From Cristatella mucedo (Eukaryota > Bryozoa > Phylactolaemata > Cristatellidae): a stretch of DNA of 61,000 nucleotides. The stretch is taken from the NCBI GenBank assembly GCA_009760855.2, contig WPIO01000110.1, positions 1,091,501 through 1,152,500 of the forward strand, in the 5' to 3' direction. The position numbers and the translations under genes are program-made. The notes beneath the pieces were generated by a model. That model saw only the letters and a list, made by a program, of their open reading frames with translations. It ran no database searches and was not told the origin of the DNA. Each line of letters begins with the position of its first letter. Position 1 is the first letter of the stretch. Shown here in pieces: positions 32,926 to 44,942 of the stretch.

Positions 32926-34625
32926 AGGCCACTTCTCAAGAAAGCAACACTAGACCAAGAGAACTTGAGCAACTACCGCCCAGTCTCCCTTCTACCATTC
33001 CTATCAAAGACACTGAAACGGGTCGTGGCAGACCAGATGAACTCATATATCGAAACCTCACACCTTGCTAGTAAGTTCCAGTCTGGCTAAAGAGCTAATC
33101 ACTCCACAGAGTCAGCATTGCTTCGGGTATGCAACGACCTACTTAGGAATGCAGACATGGGTAGAGTGTCTCTGCTTGTTTTGCTCGATCTTTCGGCAGC
33201 TTTTGACACCATCGATCACAAAGTTCTTCTAGAGCGCCTCTCATCTCGCCTGGGCATCACTGGCACTGCTCTGCAGTGGTTCAAGACCTATCTCAGTGGG
33301 AGACTCTAGAGTATTGACGTGAATGGACAGAGATCATCTGAAGTACCTCTAAAATATGGAGTACCTCAGGGCTCTGTGCTAGGTTCGGTTCTTTTCACGG
33401 TTTATACTCTCCCTCTTGCCGATGTGATTGCCAAGCACAATCTAGGCTTTCAATTCTATGCGGATGACACTCAGTTGTACCTTTGCTTTGATCCCTCCCA
33501 GCCTTCGAGCACCTCAAATTCTCTCGTCACTTGCTGCATGCATTGATGACATCCGCACATGGATGGCAGCAAATTTTCTAAAACTAAACGATGACAAAAC
33601 TAACTTACTAGTTGTGGGCAAACCCAGTGTGATTCAGAGATTGGAAAGGTTGACTCTCAAAATTGGCTCTGCCAGCATATCTTCTGGTTAATCAGCTCAA
33701 AATCTAGGTGTCATGTTCCAAAGCGACCTCTCGTTAGACGACCATATCAGCTCCACAGTCTAATCTGACTATTTTCAGCTTCATAGCATTGCTGAAATTC
33801 GGGATTGTTTAGATAAGGATACCACGTCCAAGTTGGTCCATGCATTCGTGACATCCCATCTCGACTTCTACAACTCACTGCTTACTGGCCTACAAGCATG
33901 TGTGATCAGGCGATTGCAGCTGGTGCAAAACTCTGCAGCTAGGCTTGTCCATCGTAAACGTCGCAGTTGCCACATTGCACCACTTCTCGCCGACCTGCAC
34001 TGGCTACCAGTCAAGCAACGGATTGACTTCAAGGTTTTGTCGCTCACTTTTAGGTCACTTCATTCTTGGCTCCAGCTTATCTTTCAGATATACTACCCCA
34101 CCAGGCCAAGCATCGTACCACCCGCTTTTCGGAATCCAACAGTCTACAAATACCTCATACAAACCTCAAATCATTCGGAGTCCGTGCATTTAGTTCATAT
34201 GCTCCCAAAGCCTGGAACGCCCTCCCGACTTGCGTCAGATCATCCCTTGACTTGACCACATTTTTAAAAGAACTTAAAAACACACCTATTTAGGACAGCA
34301 TTTAGTGGGTCCCTGTGATTCGCCCTTGATGTGCTTATGCGTGCTGACACTGTGCATGCTGCCACTAACCACATTTGCATGCTGACCCTGTGCATGTCAC
34401 CCCTAACCATGTTATTCATGTTGATTGTTTTTCAAGCATGATATTAAATAAATATAATAATTCATTTATATAGCGCCCCAAGAGAACTTGATCTCAATTC
34501 TGGTGCTTCACATTACTCACCATTCAATCGCATTACCCTTTGCAGCAAATGCAAAGCGCCTAGAAAGAGATTGAGTTCTCTGGGGGCACTTTGTCAAGTG
34601 CATAGTTATTATTATTTTTATTAGA
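32926..34625 (+). mobile_element. LINE-A with reverse transcriptase, broken
   Basis: The most complete RT in the window: [50 protein letters not shown] and [10 protein letters not shown] carry the catalytic aspartates. In-frame stops near 33088 and 33307 and a frameshift near 33500 inactivate it. The C-terminal region (LLADLHWLPVKQRIDFK) and 3' UTR follow. It starts directly at the edge of satellite array 1. Confidence 0.9.
34443..34525 (-). mobile_element. Tail fragment nested in LINE-A 3' UTR
   Basis: 'ataattcatttatatagcgc' and 'agagaacttgatctcaattc', in reverse orientation, split the host LINE between 'caagcatgata' and 'actcaccattcaatcgc'. Confidence 0.65.
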
Positions 34626-34754
34626 GTAGGTTTATAACTTGGCTGGAGAAGAGACGCGTGGACGTGTTTAGCTTCAGTCTCACTACCTCATGAGATACCT
34701 GAAAAACCTCGCACTAGAGCCAGAATTGCACATCATTCCATTTCCCGAAATTCA

Positions 34755-34920
34755 TGTCCGCACTGGTTTACCCAGGGTGTAAGGTGCTCGCCTTCGACAA
34801 TTAAAGTCAAGGTGAATGCATTTGATGACCGAGGTGGTGGGTTTTAGCCCTGAGGCATATGCGAAGCGACCGGGTAAATATTGCGCTCTCTTACGGGCGC
34901 TATACAATTGAATTATTTTT
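34755..34920 (+). mobile_element. tRNA-derived SINE-1 copy
   Basis: An A-box-like 'cagggtgtaaggtgctcgcc' and B-box-like 'gggttttagccctg', then 'gcatatgcgaagcg' and a tail with 'gggcgctatacaattgaat'. Confidence 0.6.
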
Positions 34921-35814
34921 AGGACGAGCAATAATCGGTTCGCTATTGCATAAGCAACTGGGACGTATAATTGAATCGGCGGCATCGACTACCCTTCCCC
35001 TCTTCAAACTCAGTCTAGTTGGCTTCACATTCATCTAGACAGTCGGTGAAATTAGCTTTTTCAAAATTCAGCAGATCTCATTCGAATATGCATTCACACG
35101 CAGACTTGTGAAATGCAGCAAATAATTAAGATACTGCCAATGGGAACCGAAAGTATATTGGCTTTTTTTACGACGGTACTTGTTCAGTGAATAGTTGTAT
35201 GTACACATTTTACACAGTTGTATGTGCACATCGCCGGCCTTCGCGTGGGCCTTCCAACCGTTCGGCTGCAGGGAGCCTCGGATAGTTAAGGGGCCCAAAA
35301 GTTGTGCTGTGGACGGAATTCAATTGAAATTATTATAAATTGCATTGAATACCTAAATATTTAACTATTATGGCACTCCCTTTAAAAAAATTAAAAATAT
35401 TGTTAAATTAATTGACATTCGGCAAATTAATACATTTTCTTTGATTTTACATTGCAGATCTGAAATTTCTGTGCGAAAGCAAGAATTCGGTGCATAAAAC
35501 GTAGAAATTGACGCAGAATAGCATACGAAAGCAAACGCATGGCTGGATAAGTGGAATCAGGCATGCCGCCATCCTCGTCACTTTCATTGGAATCATACCA
35601 GTACGCCACAACCTACAGAAAAGACTGAAGGCGACCATGATGGAAACACACACAACATGAAGTGAGTGGATGCGAAGAAAATCCCCATCCAGGTTTTCCA
35701 CATCGGAAAGCCATACGCAGGACTTGGATGTTGATTTATCTCAGCAGATGGGCGAGCGTACATATTGGCAATCTGAGCCGTCGTGTGTGCTGCTCCGGAG
35801 CACGAGGCGTGAAG
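34921..35814. other. A/T-rich unique sequence
   Basis: No gene or element recognised. Confidence 0.4.
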
Positions 35815-35851
35815 AGAGAGAGAGTGAGAGCGAGAGAGAGGGGGAGAGAAG

Positions 35852-35883
<32 letters not shown>

Positions 35884-35908
35884 CAGAGACAGAGACAGAG
35901 ACAGAGAC

Positions 35909-35992
<84 letters not shown>

Positions 35993-36162
35993 AGAGGGAG
36001 AGAGAGAGAGAGAGAGAGAGCGAGAGGGAGGGAGAGAGAGAGAGAGCGAGAGATAGGGGGAGAGAGAGGGAGAGAGAGAGAGAGCGAGAGATAGGGGGAG
36101 AGAGAGCGAGAGAGAGAGAGAGCGAGAGATATGGGAGAGAGAGGGAGAGAGAGAGAGAGAGC

Positions 36163-36196
<34 letters not shown>

Positions 36197-36265
36197 GAGA
36201 GAGAGACAGCAAGAGAGACAGCAAGAGAGAGAGGGCGAGAGAGAGATAGAGAGAGAGAGGAGGGG
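35815..36265. repeat. ~450-bp polypurine (GA)n tract with (GACA)n and G-rich blocks
   Basis: Almost wholly purine on the plus strand. It gives long spurious frames in all six phases. Sub-blocks: (GACA)n at 35865-35918, GGGGAGA-type blocks between 35950 and 36150. Confidence 0.97.
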
Positions 36266-37415
36266 GATAGCGTGCATACAGGCCGAAGCAGAAGCAAGAA
36301 ATAAAATTTGCGGCAAGCGTAGGGTCAAGTGCTGGCATTGAGCGCCCGTTGGGTGGGCGGAACGTTGACTAGGACGGAGCCGCGTGTGTGATGGTATGCG
36401 TGCCCAAACCTTGTCGTGACTGCGGTTTATGCATTTCCATGATTATTCTACACATCTCTTCAACTCAGGGAAGCTCTTTTTGTTTTGCACACACAGCAAA
36501 ATATATTCTTAATAAAATGTGAAATATATATATATATACATATAAAATATAGAACTATCAAATATATTTGTTTATACTTGACTTCTTCCGAAATTATTAC
36601 TCTGAGGCTGAAACCCGGTGGTTGCTGTGTCATGTCCATTGGGGACCTGCAAGTCAGCCAATTTAATACGACCATGTAGGGCAGCTGATGTAAAAGCATG
36701 TGGATTGGACTACCTGTTCTGCTTTACTGTAACTAATTATCAATAGCATTTCGAAAATCTGGTGTATTTTTAGCAAGGCGATCTGCTCTCTCTCTCTCTT
36801 GCTCTCTGCGATCGCAAAACTTAACAGACAGACCGTGTAACGTAATGTTAGAGCTTCCAAGACTGGATTGGCAAGATAATAACAGAGGTAAACACTATCA
36901 GTTGCAGTTACAATTTATTGTGCAAAGCTTCGTGGAAGTTTGCTTCTCCTTATGTTACGTGTAAAACCCGAGCTTTATTTTCAAGATTGTTTCAGCTTTC
37001 TTGTGAAATAGGGCTGCCGCGAAAGGTATTCTGCTGTCATTGGCATGTGAAGTGAGGGTGACAATAACTGCAGCAAAGCCGAAGATTTACACGATTCTCT
37101 GGAGCCCGGAAATCTTTGCTTGGCTCTTCATGAGGAAAGTAAATTCACGGCTGCTTAGCTGATGGGCAAAATGTGACTGAAATCCTCGGAGGTAATATAT
37201 TTTAGTGCCAGATCATTTTTTAAATCATGAAAACAGTTATGGATGGTTTTGCCTTTTCATTTTATTATCGTGCTGGGGCCTTATTTTGAGAATGGGGAGC
37301 AGTGAAACTGGTGCTTGCTAAATCAGTCATATTATGAGAGTGCCTGTCATTACTAGCGATTCATGAATTATAGGCAGTAGAAACTAGGTATATCGTATTC
37401 TATGGTCTGGATATG
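36266..37415. other. Unique sequence
   Basis: A short TA run is at 36525-36540 and a CT run at 36785-36805. No gene recognised. Confidence 0.4.
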
Positions 37416-37424
37416 TTACTGAAC

Positions 37425-37605
37425 CTTCATGGTCAGGCGGTTTGCTGTTCACGACCTCGGTCCCGAAGTCGTGGGTTCGAATCCTGCAGTGGGCGATCCT
37501 TTATTGCCACTGCAAGCGGTGGTGATAGCCGCAAAGGCTCTTCCATCGTTATAGCCGCAAAGGCTCTTCCGTCGTTATACAAAAGAGGCTGTTAAATCAG
37601 CTTGC
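37425..37605 (+). mobile_element. tRNA-derived SINE-2 copy
   Basis: The B-box 'gtgggttcgaatcctg' is at about 37471. The body reads 'gccactgcaagcggtgg' and the end 'gctgttaaatcagct'. An internal block of about 33 bp ('atagccgcaaaggctcttcc') is duplicated. Confidence 0.75.
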
Positions 37606-38308
37606 ATCAGGTTGCTGCGAAGCCCGAGGACAGAAGACCAAGCCTCTGACTGCCGCGTCCGTTGTCGTCCCTGTCACGACGAAAGCCGATGGCTATTCCA
37701 AATGGGCCCTTGCAGCATTCGCATTCCGACAGAACTAGGTCAAAACACAGGGCTTGTATCAATACTTACGCTAGTGATCACGCGGCAGGTGCTGGTGAAG
37801 CTCTGAGTTTTTGGAATCGTGCAAGCCATTTATAGGTGCAGCAATAATGCACGCAGGCGTGACAGCATGGCAGTAGTCCAACACCACGGCGGCCACATAG
37901 AGCACCCATACATGCCTAAGAAGTCCAGCTCACACACCAAGGCTATCCGATGGAGCACAGCTGACTCCCGATTCCAGGGCTTCAGCTTTTATCCTACCTT
38001 GGCCATGGATTATCGTGCGATCGCTTCCTAGCCATTATAATTCAGAGATCGTGAATAATGAATAGCAGTAATAATCTGGCGATTTAGTACGCCACCATTT
38101 CACTAATGCATCGGGAGTGAACACAGCAAGAAGAAAGGGGGCAAATCGGTCTGCAAACGATCTGCTAAGACAAAATCACTGAGGGAAAGCTCAAGAAGGG
38201 TAATACTCTCAAAATCCTGTGTATTGGGGACTCTAATAATTACAGGGAGGGAAGGAATATAAGGAGGAAATATTTTAGCTGTAAGAATCTACCCCTACAA
38301 TAAGCTAC

Positions 38309-38559
38309 TGTTGTGTACGCATGCGGCTTTTGCTCTTGTAATTAGCGAAGCGCCTGACACTAATGCACGTGCCTCACCTGAGGCCAATAGTTAACCGTTG
38401 AAGCAGCAGCGTCAGGCCACTAATGCAGGTTGTATTTCGTGTCGTCTGTTGCGATTGATCGAGCTCTCACATGTGCGTGCTCGCTGAGAGGAATAAAGGA
38501 GAGTCTCGCTTACTGCGCACGTGCGCCTGCTGTGTCTCCGTGAGACTCCCACTAGAACA
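38309..38559 (+). mobile_element. Possible solo LTR
   Basis: A 251-bp segment with TGTT and AACA ends and an AATAAA at 38492. No matching second LTR, internal coding region or clear target duplication was found. Confidence 0.35.
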
Positions 38560-39025
38560 GTCACCGCCGGAGAGATCGTTATTCAACACCTCCACTGAAG
38601 ACCGATGACCTGTAGGTAATTTCATTTTTTAATTTCAAATAGCTGAGTAGGGGAAGGGGAGCCACAACGCCGAGAGACCCAAGCCCGGTAAGTACGAAAG
38701 TATATTTTGATAATAGTGATAAGACATCTTTCTAGAGCCCTACGGGCTCGTTAGGCTGAAGTGAATTGTTAAGAGAAGAGAACTAAGTGGCTAATTTCTA
38801 GGAACGTGGATTGCGTGGATTGGATACTAGAAAGGCAGCAAATCAACGGGCTCGTTAGGCTGAAGTGTCAGAATTCAGCATAAGCTAGATTATGCCTGCC
38901 TAGATATTACTCGCGGTTCTGAATTAAAGTGAACAGGGAGTGGTTTTGTCCAAATATGCGACTGGGTGGCAAAAGAGCCCAATTTAGTCACGTAATAAGT
39001 TTCGCTCTAAGCTTTGAGGAATACA
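38560..39025. other. Unique sequence with a 21-bp direct repeat
   Basis: 'acgggctcgttaggctgaag' occurs at 38742 and again at 38846. Confidence 0.5.
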
Positions 39026-39059
39026 GTTGAGTGGTACTTTATGCGTCGAACGAGAGTAT

Positions 39060-39850
39060 TTGTATGCTATAGTTTTTCAGCATCTCAAACCCTCCCATTT
39101 TTCGAATAAAATTGCTGACAGTCACAATTCAATAGCAGCACAGTCTCAGAAAGTGAACGATAACAAAACCAATTTACTACTTATGAGTAAACCAAGTGTT
39201 ATGCGGAAGCTGTAAATCCTAACTCCAAATCGGTTTTACCAGCATATCTCCAGTAGCCTCTGGCAGGAATATAGGTGTCCTCTTCCAAAACGACTAGTTA
39301 CTAAATGAATAGTTTCACTGTCAAGTCTGCTTTCTGTCACCTACGTAACATTACGAAAATTTGGACTTGCATTAATAAGGACACCGCAGCCGGGCATCTG
39401 TGACATGTGACCGGCAAGATTTCTGTAACTCGCTATTATTAAGTATTTTCTTGCCCGCGCTTTAATATGCTCACAGTTGGTGCACAGCTCTTCATCTGGG
39501 CTTATCTGTAGTAAACGAGGCATTGACAACATTTCAAAACTTCTCACCGACCTGCGAGTCAACTTCAACATTCCGCCATTCAAGTTTAGGTTCCTCCACT
39601 CTCTCGTTCCGGCCTACCTATCAGTATTGATTTCCTGGCAGGCGTGTGGTCTTTTCTGTCGATCGCTTGTGCACGAACCAAAAATCGCTCCTCGGCCAGA
39701 GTGCCTCCTTCAGTGACGTTTCTCCCAAAGCTTGGAATTATACTGCCGATTGACGTCATCTCCTAATATGACAACATTAAGCAAGACGCTTAAAACCTAC
39801 CTGTTTCGAGCAGTCTTTACTCTTATGAGCGAATCGCCCTTTCGTGTGTT
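39060..39850 (+). mobile_element. Highly decayed LINE-A ORF2 copy
   Basis: Recognisable pieces are 'aacgataacaaaaccaattt', 'cttctcaccgacctg' and 'ctcccaaagcttggaatt'. Confidence 0.65.
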
Positions 39851-39984
39851 CGCAAGCGTTATAAGTCTGTGCATATGCTGACTAAGGATTTTAGCCATAA
39901 GGTTTTTCTTAGCGCTCCAGTGGGCCTCTCTTTTTCCGTATACTTTGCTTGCCTAGGTCTGATTGAGTTACTGTTGCTCTTCGT

Positions 39985-40118
39985 GGACTGGAGTGGCCGA
40001 TGACTGGTGAGGCGCTCGCTTAGTAACCAAAGTCGCGGGCTCAAGGCAGAGTATGTATGTAAAGCTCCTGGATAGAGTTTAAGCTCTCTTAGGGTGCTAT
40101 GTAAATGTATCGTACATT
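39985..40118 (+). mobile_element. tRNA-derived SINE-1 copy
   Basis: 'gaggcgctcgcttagtaacc', B-box-like 'gtcgcgggctcaaggc', then a LINE-like tail 'aagctctcttagggtgctat'. Confidence 0.6.
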
Positions 40119-40734
40119 GCACATACACTAACCGGCACCAGTGAGTCTTCTGCGTGCTTATGCACGTTTGCCTAAGCAGGATACCTTGCTTGTAATTAAC
40201 AATGGGTCACTGCCTCTCTTGCAACGATTTGTACAAGTCCTGAACTGAATAGAGCAGAAGCTCTTCACTATACAGACGACTTATTTTTATTATTATAATC
40301 ATTAAAACTATTATAGTTGGTCCTGGACATCTGAAGCTCTCTCTCTCTCCTCTCTACATGTGTGTGTGTGTGTGCGTACCTGTCACGTAGATCACTCTAC
40401 ACTATTGATAGAGACTTTTTATATTAAGATATGGGTGCTCTTCGTCGCTGCCATGTTCCGCCACTGTAGGCGCGTATATCCGCGTGCACGCATCGGCTCC
40501 GCATATGCAAACCGTTAGCCGGCTTCAAAGCTAAAGCTTCACCAATATTGGTCTCGCGAAGCTAATTACTAGCAACGTTATGAGCGATGCCTTTGCAGTC
40601 TGAGAATACTAGTGTGGAAGCCACTACAGCACTCACGTTACAATATCGTGGTCGGCGGCTCAGCGTGCATAAGCACGGGAGAAGGAGAATTCACAAGGAC
40701 CTTGCAAATGCTATGACTGCGGGATTGGGCTTTA

Positions 40735-41300
40735 GCTGCATTTTAAATGTGAAATCAGTGGATGTTGTGACGTAATTCGGAAGTGAATTCCAGGCTTTGG
40801 GAGCCGCACAGACTAAAGGCACTATCTCCAAATGATTCGAGGTAAGTAGTTTAGCCGCACAGTGAAACCACTTGAGTCAGACGAATGGGCGGGGCAATGA
40901 CTGGCTAGCCCGATAGGAAGTAGATCGGATATGTAGGCATGAGGAACAAGGGAGGAGGGGACCTAAAAGTAAGGGAATCTTGAACCTCGAAGTCGATACA
41001 CTGATGGGAGGCAGTGCAGATAGATGAGAAGAGGTGCAACGTGGCGATTGCGACGTTCTTGCCGCTGACTTTTGAACCAATAGCAGTGATCTCACTGCAA
41101 AGGCTGGAAAACCGTGAGTATTGAGCTGCTGAAGTGGCCACGGCACGTCAAATGGAGCAGCTTCGCTGTGACAGACTAGTCTAAGCAGGCCCAAACTTTA
41201 GCAATGGCACTTAGCTGAATGTAGGCTGACCCGTTTGTGGAGCTGATATCGTCGTCTAGTGAAAGATCAGTTTGGAACACGACACTCAGATTTATCGAGG
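40735..41300 (-). mobile_element. LINE-A C-terminal fragment
   Basis: The reverse strand encodes decayed FRSPPP, ISVSTSRFKI and QKSAART-type segments. Plus-strand landmarks are 'ccaggctttgggagc' and 'gacctaaaagtaaggg'. Confidence 0.7.
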
Positions 41301-41714
41301 ATGCTCTAGGAACTATGTTAAGTTAGCTTATTTTGGCGGTTATGTTTTCTCATTTCGGAGTAAATCTAGAATTGCCCATAACCGGTGAGTCGGTTTTACA
41401 GTCATTCAATGAGCGAAAGTTTGAAGCAACCAAGTACGAACGCCAGCAGTAGACGCAGCAAGGGCGCTGAGAGAGCTTGACAAACTGGAAGATAGGTACG
41501 GGCCCACGCTGCGTAAGTTTCCACATGAAGAGGCTGAAGACTAGTCATGTCCGGTGGACCCTAAGGTGCCCAGTTCGATTCGGAAACATCATTGACACAA
41601 TGATCGCAACCATATTCAGATTTGTGACCGACGCTAAGTGGCGAGTCAATAAAGATAAGGCCTCAAAATTTAGTTCGTCGCGGCTGCCAGTGAATACCAA
41701 TGTGGGCTGCTTCT

Positions 41715-41775
41715 CCTAGAAAGAGATTGAGTTCTCTGAGGGGGCTTTATCAAATGCTATTACTATTATTAGTTA
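41715..41775 (+). mobile_element. Isolated LINE-A 3' tail
   Basis: 'cctagaaagagattgagttc' and 'gggggctttatcaaatgc' ending in ATT repeats, with no LINE body upstream. Confidence 0.7.
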
Positions 41776-41984
41776 GAGACCTCTCGAGTACCGCAGTTCA
41801 ACTGTAGCGATTGTGGCAGGAGACCGAAAATGAGATTGTTCAATAGGCCAGTCTTTAGTTTTTTACTTTAAAGAGAACGGAGCGAATTACATAGCTAGTT
41901 AACCAACGAATACCTGCTCAGCAGGATGAGTGCACAATAAATAGATGGTCCCGGCTTAAGCATATTAGGGCGATTTAATAAAAG

Positions 41985-42123
41985 AAAATATATAATTCAT
42001 TTGTAAAGCTCCCTAAAACTTAATCTCTATTCAGGCGCTTCGCATATGCCACGGGGCTCGAGCCAACGACCTCGGCCAGACCTTGGTCGGGATTAGCACC
42101 TTAACCACTGGGCCTAACCAGCG
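41985..42123 (-). mobile_element. tRNA-derived SINE-1 copy
   Basis: On the minus strand: 'ggcccagtggttaaggtgct' (A-box), 'ttggctcgagccccg' (B-box), then 'gcatatgcgaagcgcctga' and a LINE-like tail. Confidence 0.75.
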
Positions 42124-42904
42124 AAGCATCCTACTTTTTGCTACTGGGATTGTCGGCTCGTTAGCTTTTGCTAGACCGGGCTCGAATACGGAAAAATGTA
42201 TTCTCATAAGGAAACCTTTACATGCAGGCTGAAGCCATTGCTTCGTAACCTGTTGACACTCCTCGAAGACACTCACTCACTACTACGACAAACGCATGGC
42301 CATTGTCATATAGAAAGTGCTATTACGGGAAATACTGTCAAGCCATGGGGCAATTTCGTCAAACACTGGGCGAACTCCCCGTAGACCAAGGATCCCAACA
42401 CTAACGGTCATTCCAACTTAACTGAGCTTGATTACAGCATGATTTACTAGCGTTTTAAGCAAGAAAAAAACTTGATGAATTTGTATTACGCCAAAAAACT
42501 GTGGGTCTATGCTTTATCTGGTATGTTCTGGTAAAAAAGTACATCACAAATTCTTTTACTGTCAAGCTCACAACAGCAATTTTTTGGTGAAATGGGAATT
42601 TTCTATATTTTTGAGGCTGACAAAAATTGGGAAATAACCCTTACGATCGTTGAACCATGATGTAGTAAAAACTTGGTAAGGTGTATTAAGCACAACTTGT
42701 TTTATTACAATTCATATGACTGTCTTCTGCTACAGGTGTATTGAATACAGTTTTCCTATTAAATATGAAAGTGACGTAAGTCTTAAGAGATGGAGACTAC
42801 AAGCCTCATCAACAACCGGGAGAGGTATCGCTTGGTTGGTGCAAAGGGGCAAAATCTATTTTAATAAGCGAAAAGAAGCTCGAAAATGAGTTTACTGTGT
42901 AGTA
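42124..42904. other. Unique sequence
   Basis: No gene or element recognised. Confidence 0.4.
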
Positions 42905-43940
42905 ATTATAATGCATTTGCTATAGCGTCCTTTGAGAACTTAATCTCTTTCTAGGCACTTCACATTTTCTGTACAAGAAGCATGAATTTCGAATGGTTAG
43001 CGGTAGCATGCTCAATGAACAAGCATAACATGGTTAGCCGCGACATGCACAGGGTCAGCCTGTAAATATGGTTAGCGGCAGTATGCACAATATCAGAAAG
43101 CATAAGCACACTAAGGGGGAATCACATGGACCCACTAAATGCTATCATAAATAGGTGCGTCTTGAAGTCCTTTTTAAATGAGGTCAAGTCAAGGGATGTC
43201 GTGACCCAAGTCGGGAGTGAGTTCCAGGCTTTAAATAAATAAATACTAGCTGATTTAACAGCCTCTTTTGTACAGCGACAGAAGAGCCTCTACGGCTATA
43301 ACCACCGCTTGCAGTGGCGATAAACGATCGCCCACTGCAGGATTCGAGCCCACGACCTCGGGGCCGAGGTCGTGAAAAGCAACCGCCTTACCTAGTGAGC
43401 CATTACGGCTCACCAGGCTTTGGGAGCATACAAACTAAATGCATGGTCTCCAAAGGATTTGAGATTTTTAGGAGGTATGGGTACACGGCTAGACTCCGAA
43501 AAGTGGGTGGTACGATGGCCTGGCGGGGGAGTAAATCTGATAGGTAGGCTGGAGCCAAAGAATGAAGGTACCTAAAAGTGAGCGACCTTGAAGTCGATAC
43601 GTTGCTTGACTGGTAGCCACTGCAGGTCGGCGAAAAGTGGTGTCATGTGGCAACTTCGACACTCACGACAGACAAACCCAGCAGCAGAGTTTTCCACCAG
43701 CTGTAAGGGCCTGATTGCACATGCCGGTAGACCAGCAAGCAGTGAGTTACAGTTACAGAAGTCAAGACGGAATGTCACAAATACATGGACCAATATAGAT
43801 GTGTTATCCCTGTCTAAACAAGCCCACATTTTTTAGCCATGTTATGTAGCTGAAAGTAGGCTGACTTGACTGCGGAGCTGATGTGGTCGTCTAACGAAAG
43901 GCCACTTTGGAACATGACACCTAGATTTCGTGCAGAACCG
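42905..43940 (-). mobile_element. LINE-A 3' half, split by a SINE-2
   Basis: The 3' tail is at 42905-42990, 3' UTR to 43130, and a C-terminal region split at 43233-43412. Upstream, minus-frame pieces read ADLQWLPVKQRIDFK and VHVFVTFRLDFCN. Confidence 0.85.
43233..43412 (-). mobile_element. tRNA-derived SINE-2 with target-site duplication
   Basis: The minus strand shows 'taatggctcactagg' (A-box), 'gtgggctcgaatcctg' (B-box), 'gctgttaaatcagct' and a (TTTA)n tail. The host LINE sequence ccaggcttt is duplicated at 43224-43232 and 43413-43421, so the insertion boundaries are exact. Confidence 0.88.
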
Positions 43941-44921
43941 CCTGCTTCTCTTACTGAGTGTAGCCCTATGGAACTAATGCCCAGCTGCACACTTGGTACT
44001 AAAAGTGAGTCTTGCTCGGAAGCAGTGTTGATGTGTGCTTTGGTGTGCCGGGGCTATCATGCCCTCTCTACCGGGCGTAATTAATGAAATTATCAACGAG
44101 CTTCATCCACTCGCGGCTTAGTTTTGCATTCACTGTTTTGAAAAGGACAAGCAGTCTGGTAGACTTCACTGGCGTTAACACAGGTAAACAACTTGGTTAG
44201 AGCCGTACTTTTTAGTGGCTCTATCGAATGAAGATTCTAGCGACCACACCTAGCCAAAGGATGTGAACATGATGTGCTAGCAATTTCGGCTTGTCAAAGT
44301 ACGCCCAGGTTATACCTTTTTGTTCATTGCTCCAGATCGAATGCAGACGGCAGATATATTATACAATTACACATTATGTTGGGCATCAAACATTCACTTA
44401 ACGAAATGTAGCAAGAAACTCGGTTTACGAGTAACACGTCAGGTGTACCCAAGCAGGCAGCAGTATCCAGGTGACTAAGCAATGATTCATAACTCCTTTT
44501 AGATACGGACACATTGAAGAACTGAACGACCATCCGAAAGCATAGCGATCAGCAGAAGCAGTATCAGCAGTCACAGTCCAGAGTGGCAAGGCAGCTGCAA
44601 GCCATTAGCACTGCTACGGCTATGCTATCAGCGGACTCAAACTCCTTGCCGTCTCAGTGGTGCTGTCTGCAAAGCCTGGTACTACAGCTACTTGCTAGCG
44701 ACTACACATGCTTTTGATTAGATGCAAGAAAAATGAGGTGGCGTCAGCCTGCACCAAAAAGCGTAGCCTGGTCCATCTTGGATCGAAGTTGGTTGAGCTT
44801 GATCACTCCAGCAGTAGTGGCATCCGGGTTCGAAGATTATTGAACAAACAACGAGGAGCTTCAGGCTTCTTATAGCAATCAGTGTTGAGGTCGACCTCAG
44901 CTAAGTCGGCAGCCTTGAGTT
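43941..44921. other. Sequence 3' of the finger gene stop
   Basis: Would hold the 3' UTR and polyadenylation site of the finger gene. No strong AATAAA was assigned. Confidence 0.35.
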
Positions 44922-44942
44922 CTACCGATACAGACAGGTGGC
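44922..44942 (-). CDS. Finger gene: 21-nt terminal exon with last cysteine and stop
   Basis: After the acceptor CCCCTTGTAG the frame reads ATCLYR and then TAG. The third residue is the cysteine that completes the CRYC...KHE finger, exactly as GAC does for finger 4. Match of position, phase and immediate stop argues for the true 3' end of a coding region. The short length leaves doubt. Confidence 0.5.
   Translation of the reverse strand, partial: ATCLYR

Noticed and set aside
35593-36338. Several long reading frames of Leu/Ser or Arg/Glu repeats
   Set aside because: They are translations of the GA tract in different phases and have no coding features.
37465-37500. Functional tRNA gene
   Set aside because: B-box text is present but the cloverleaf is not convincing and the same body recurs as an inserted SINE at 43233.
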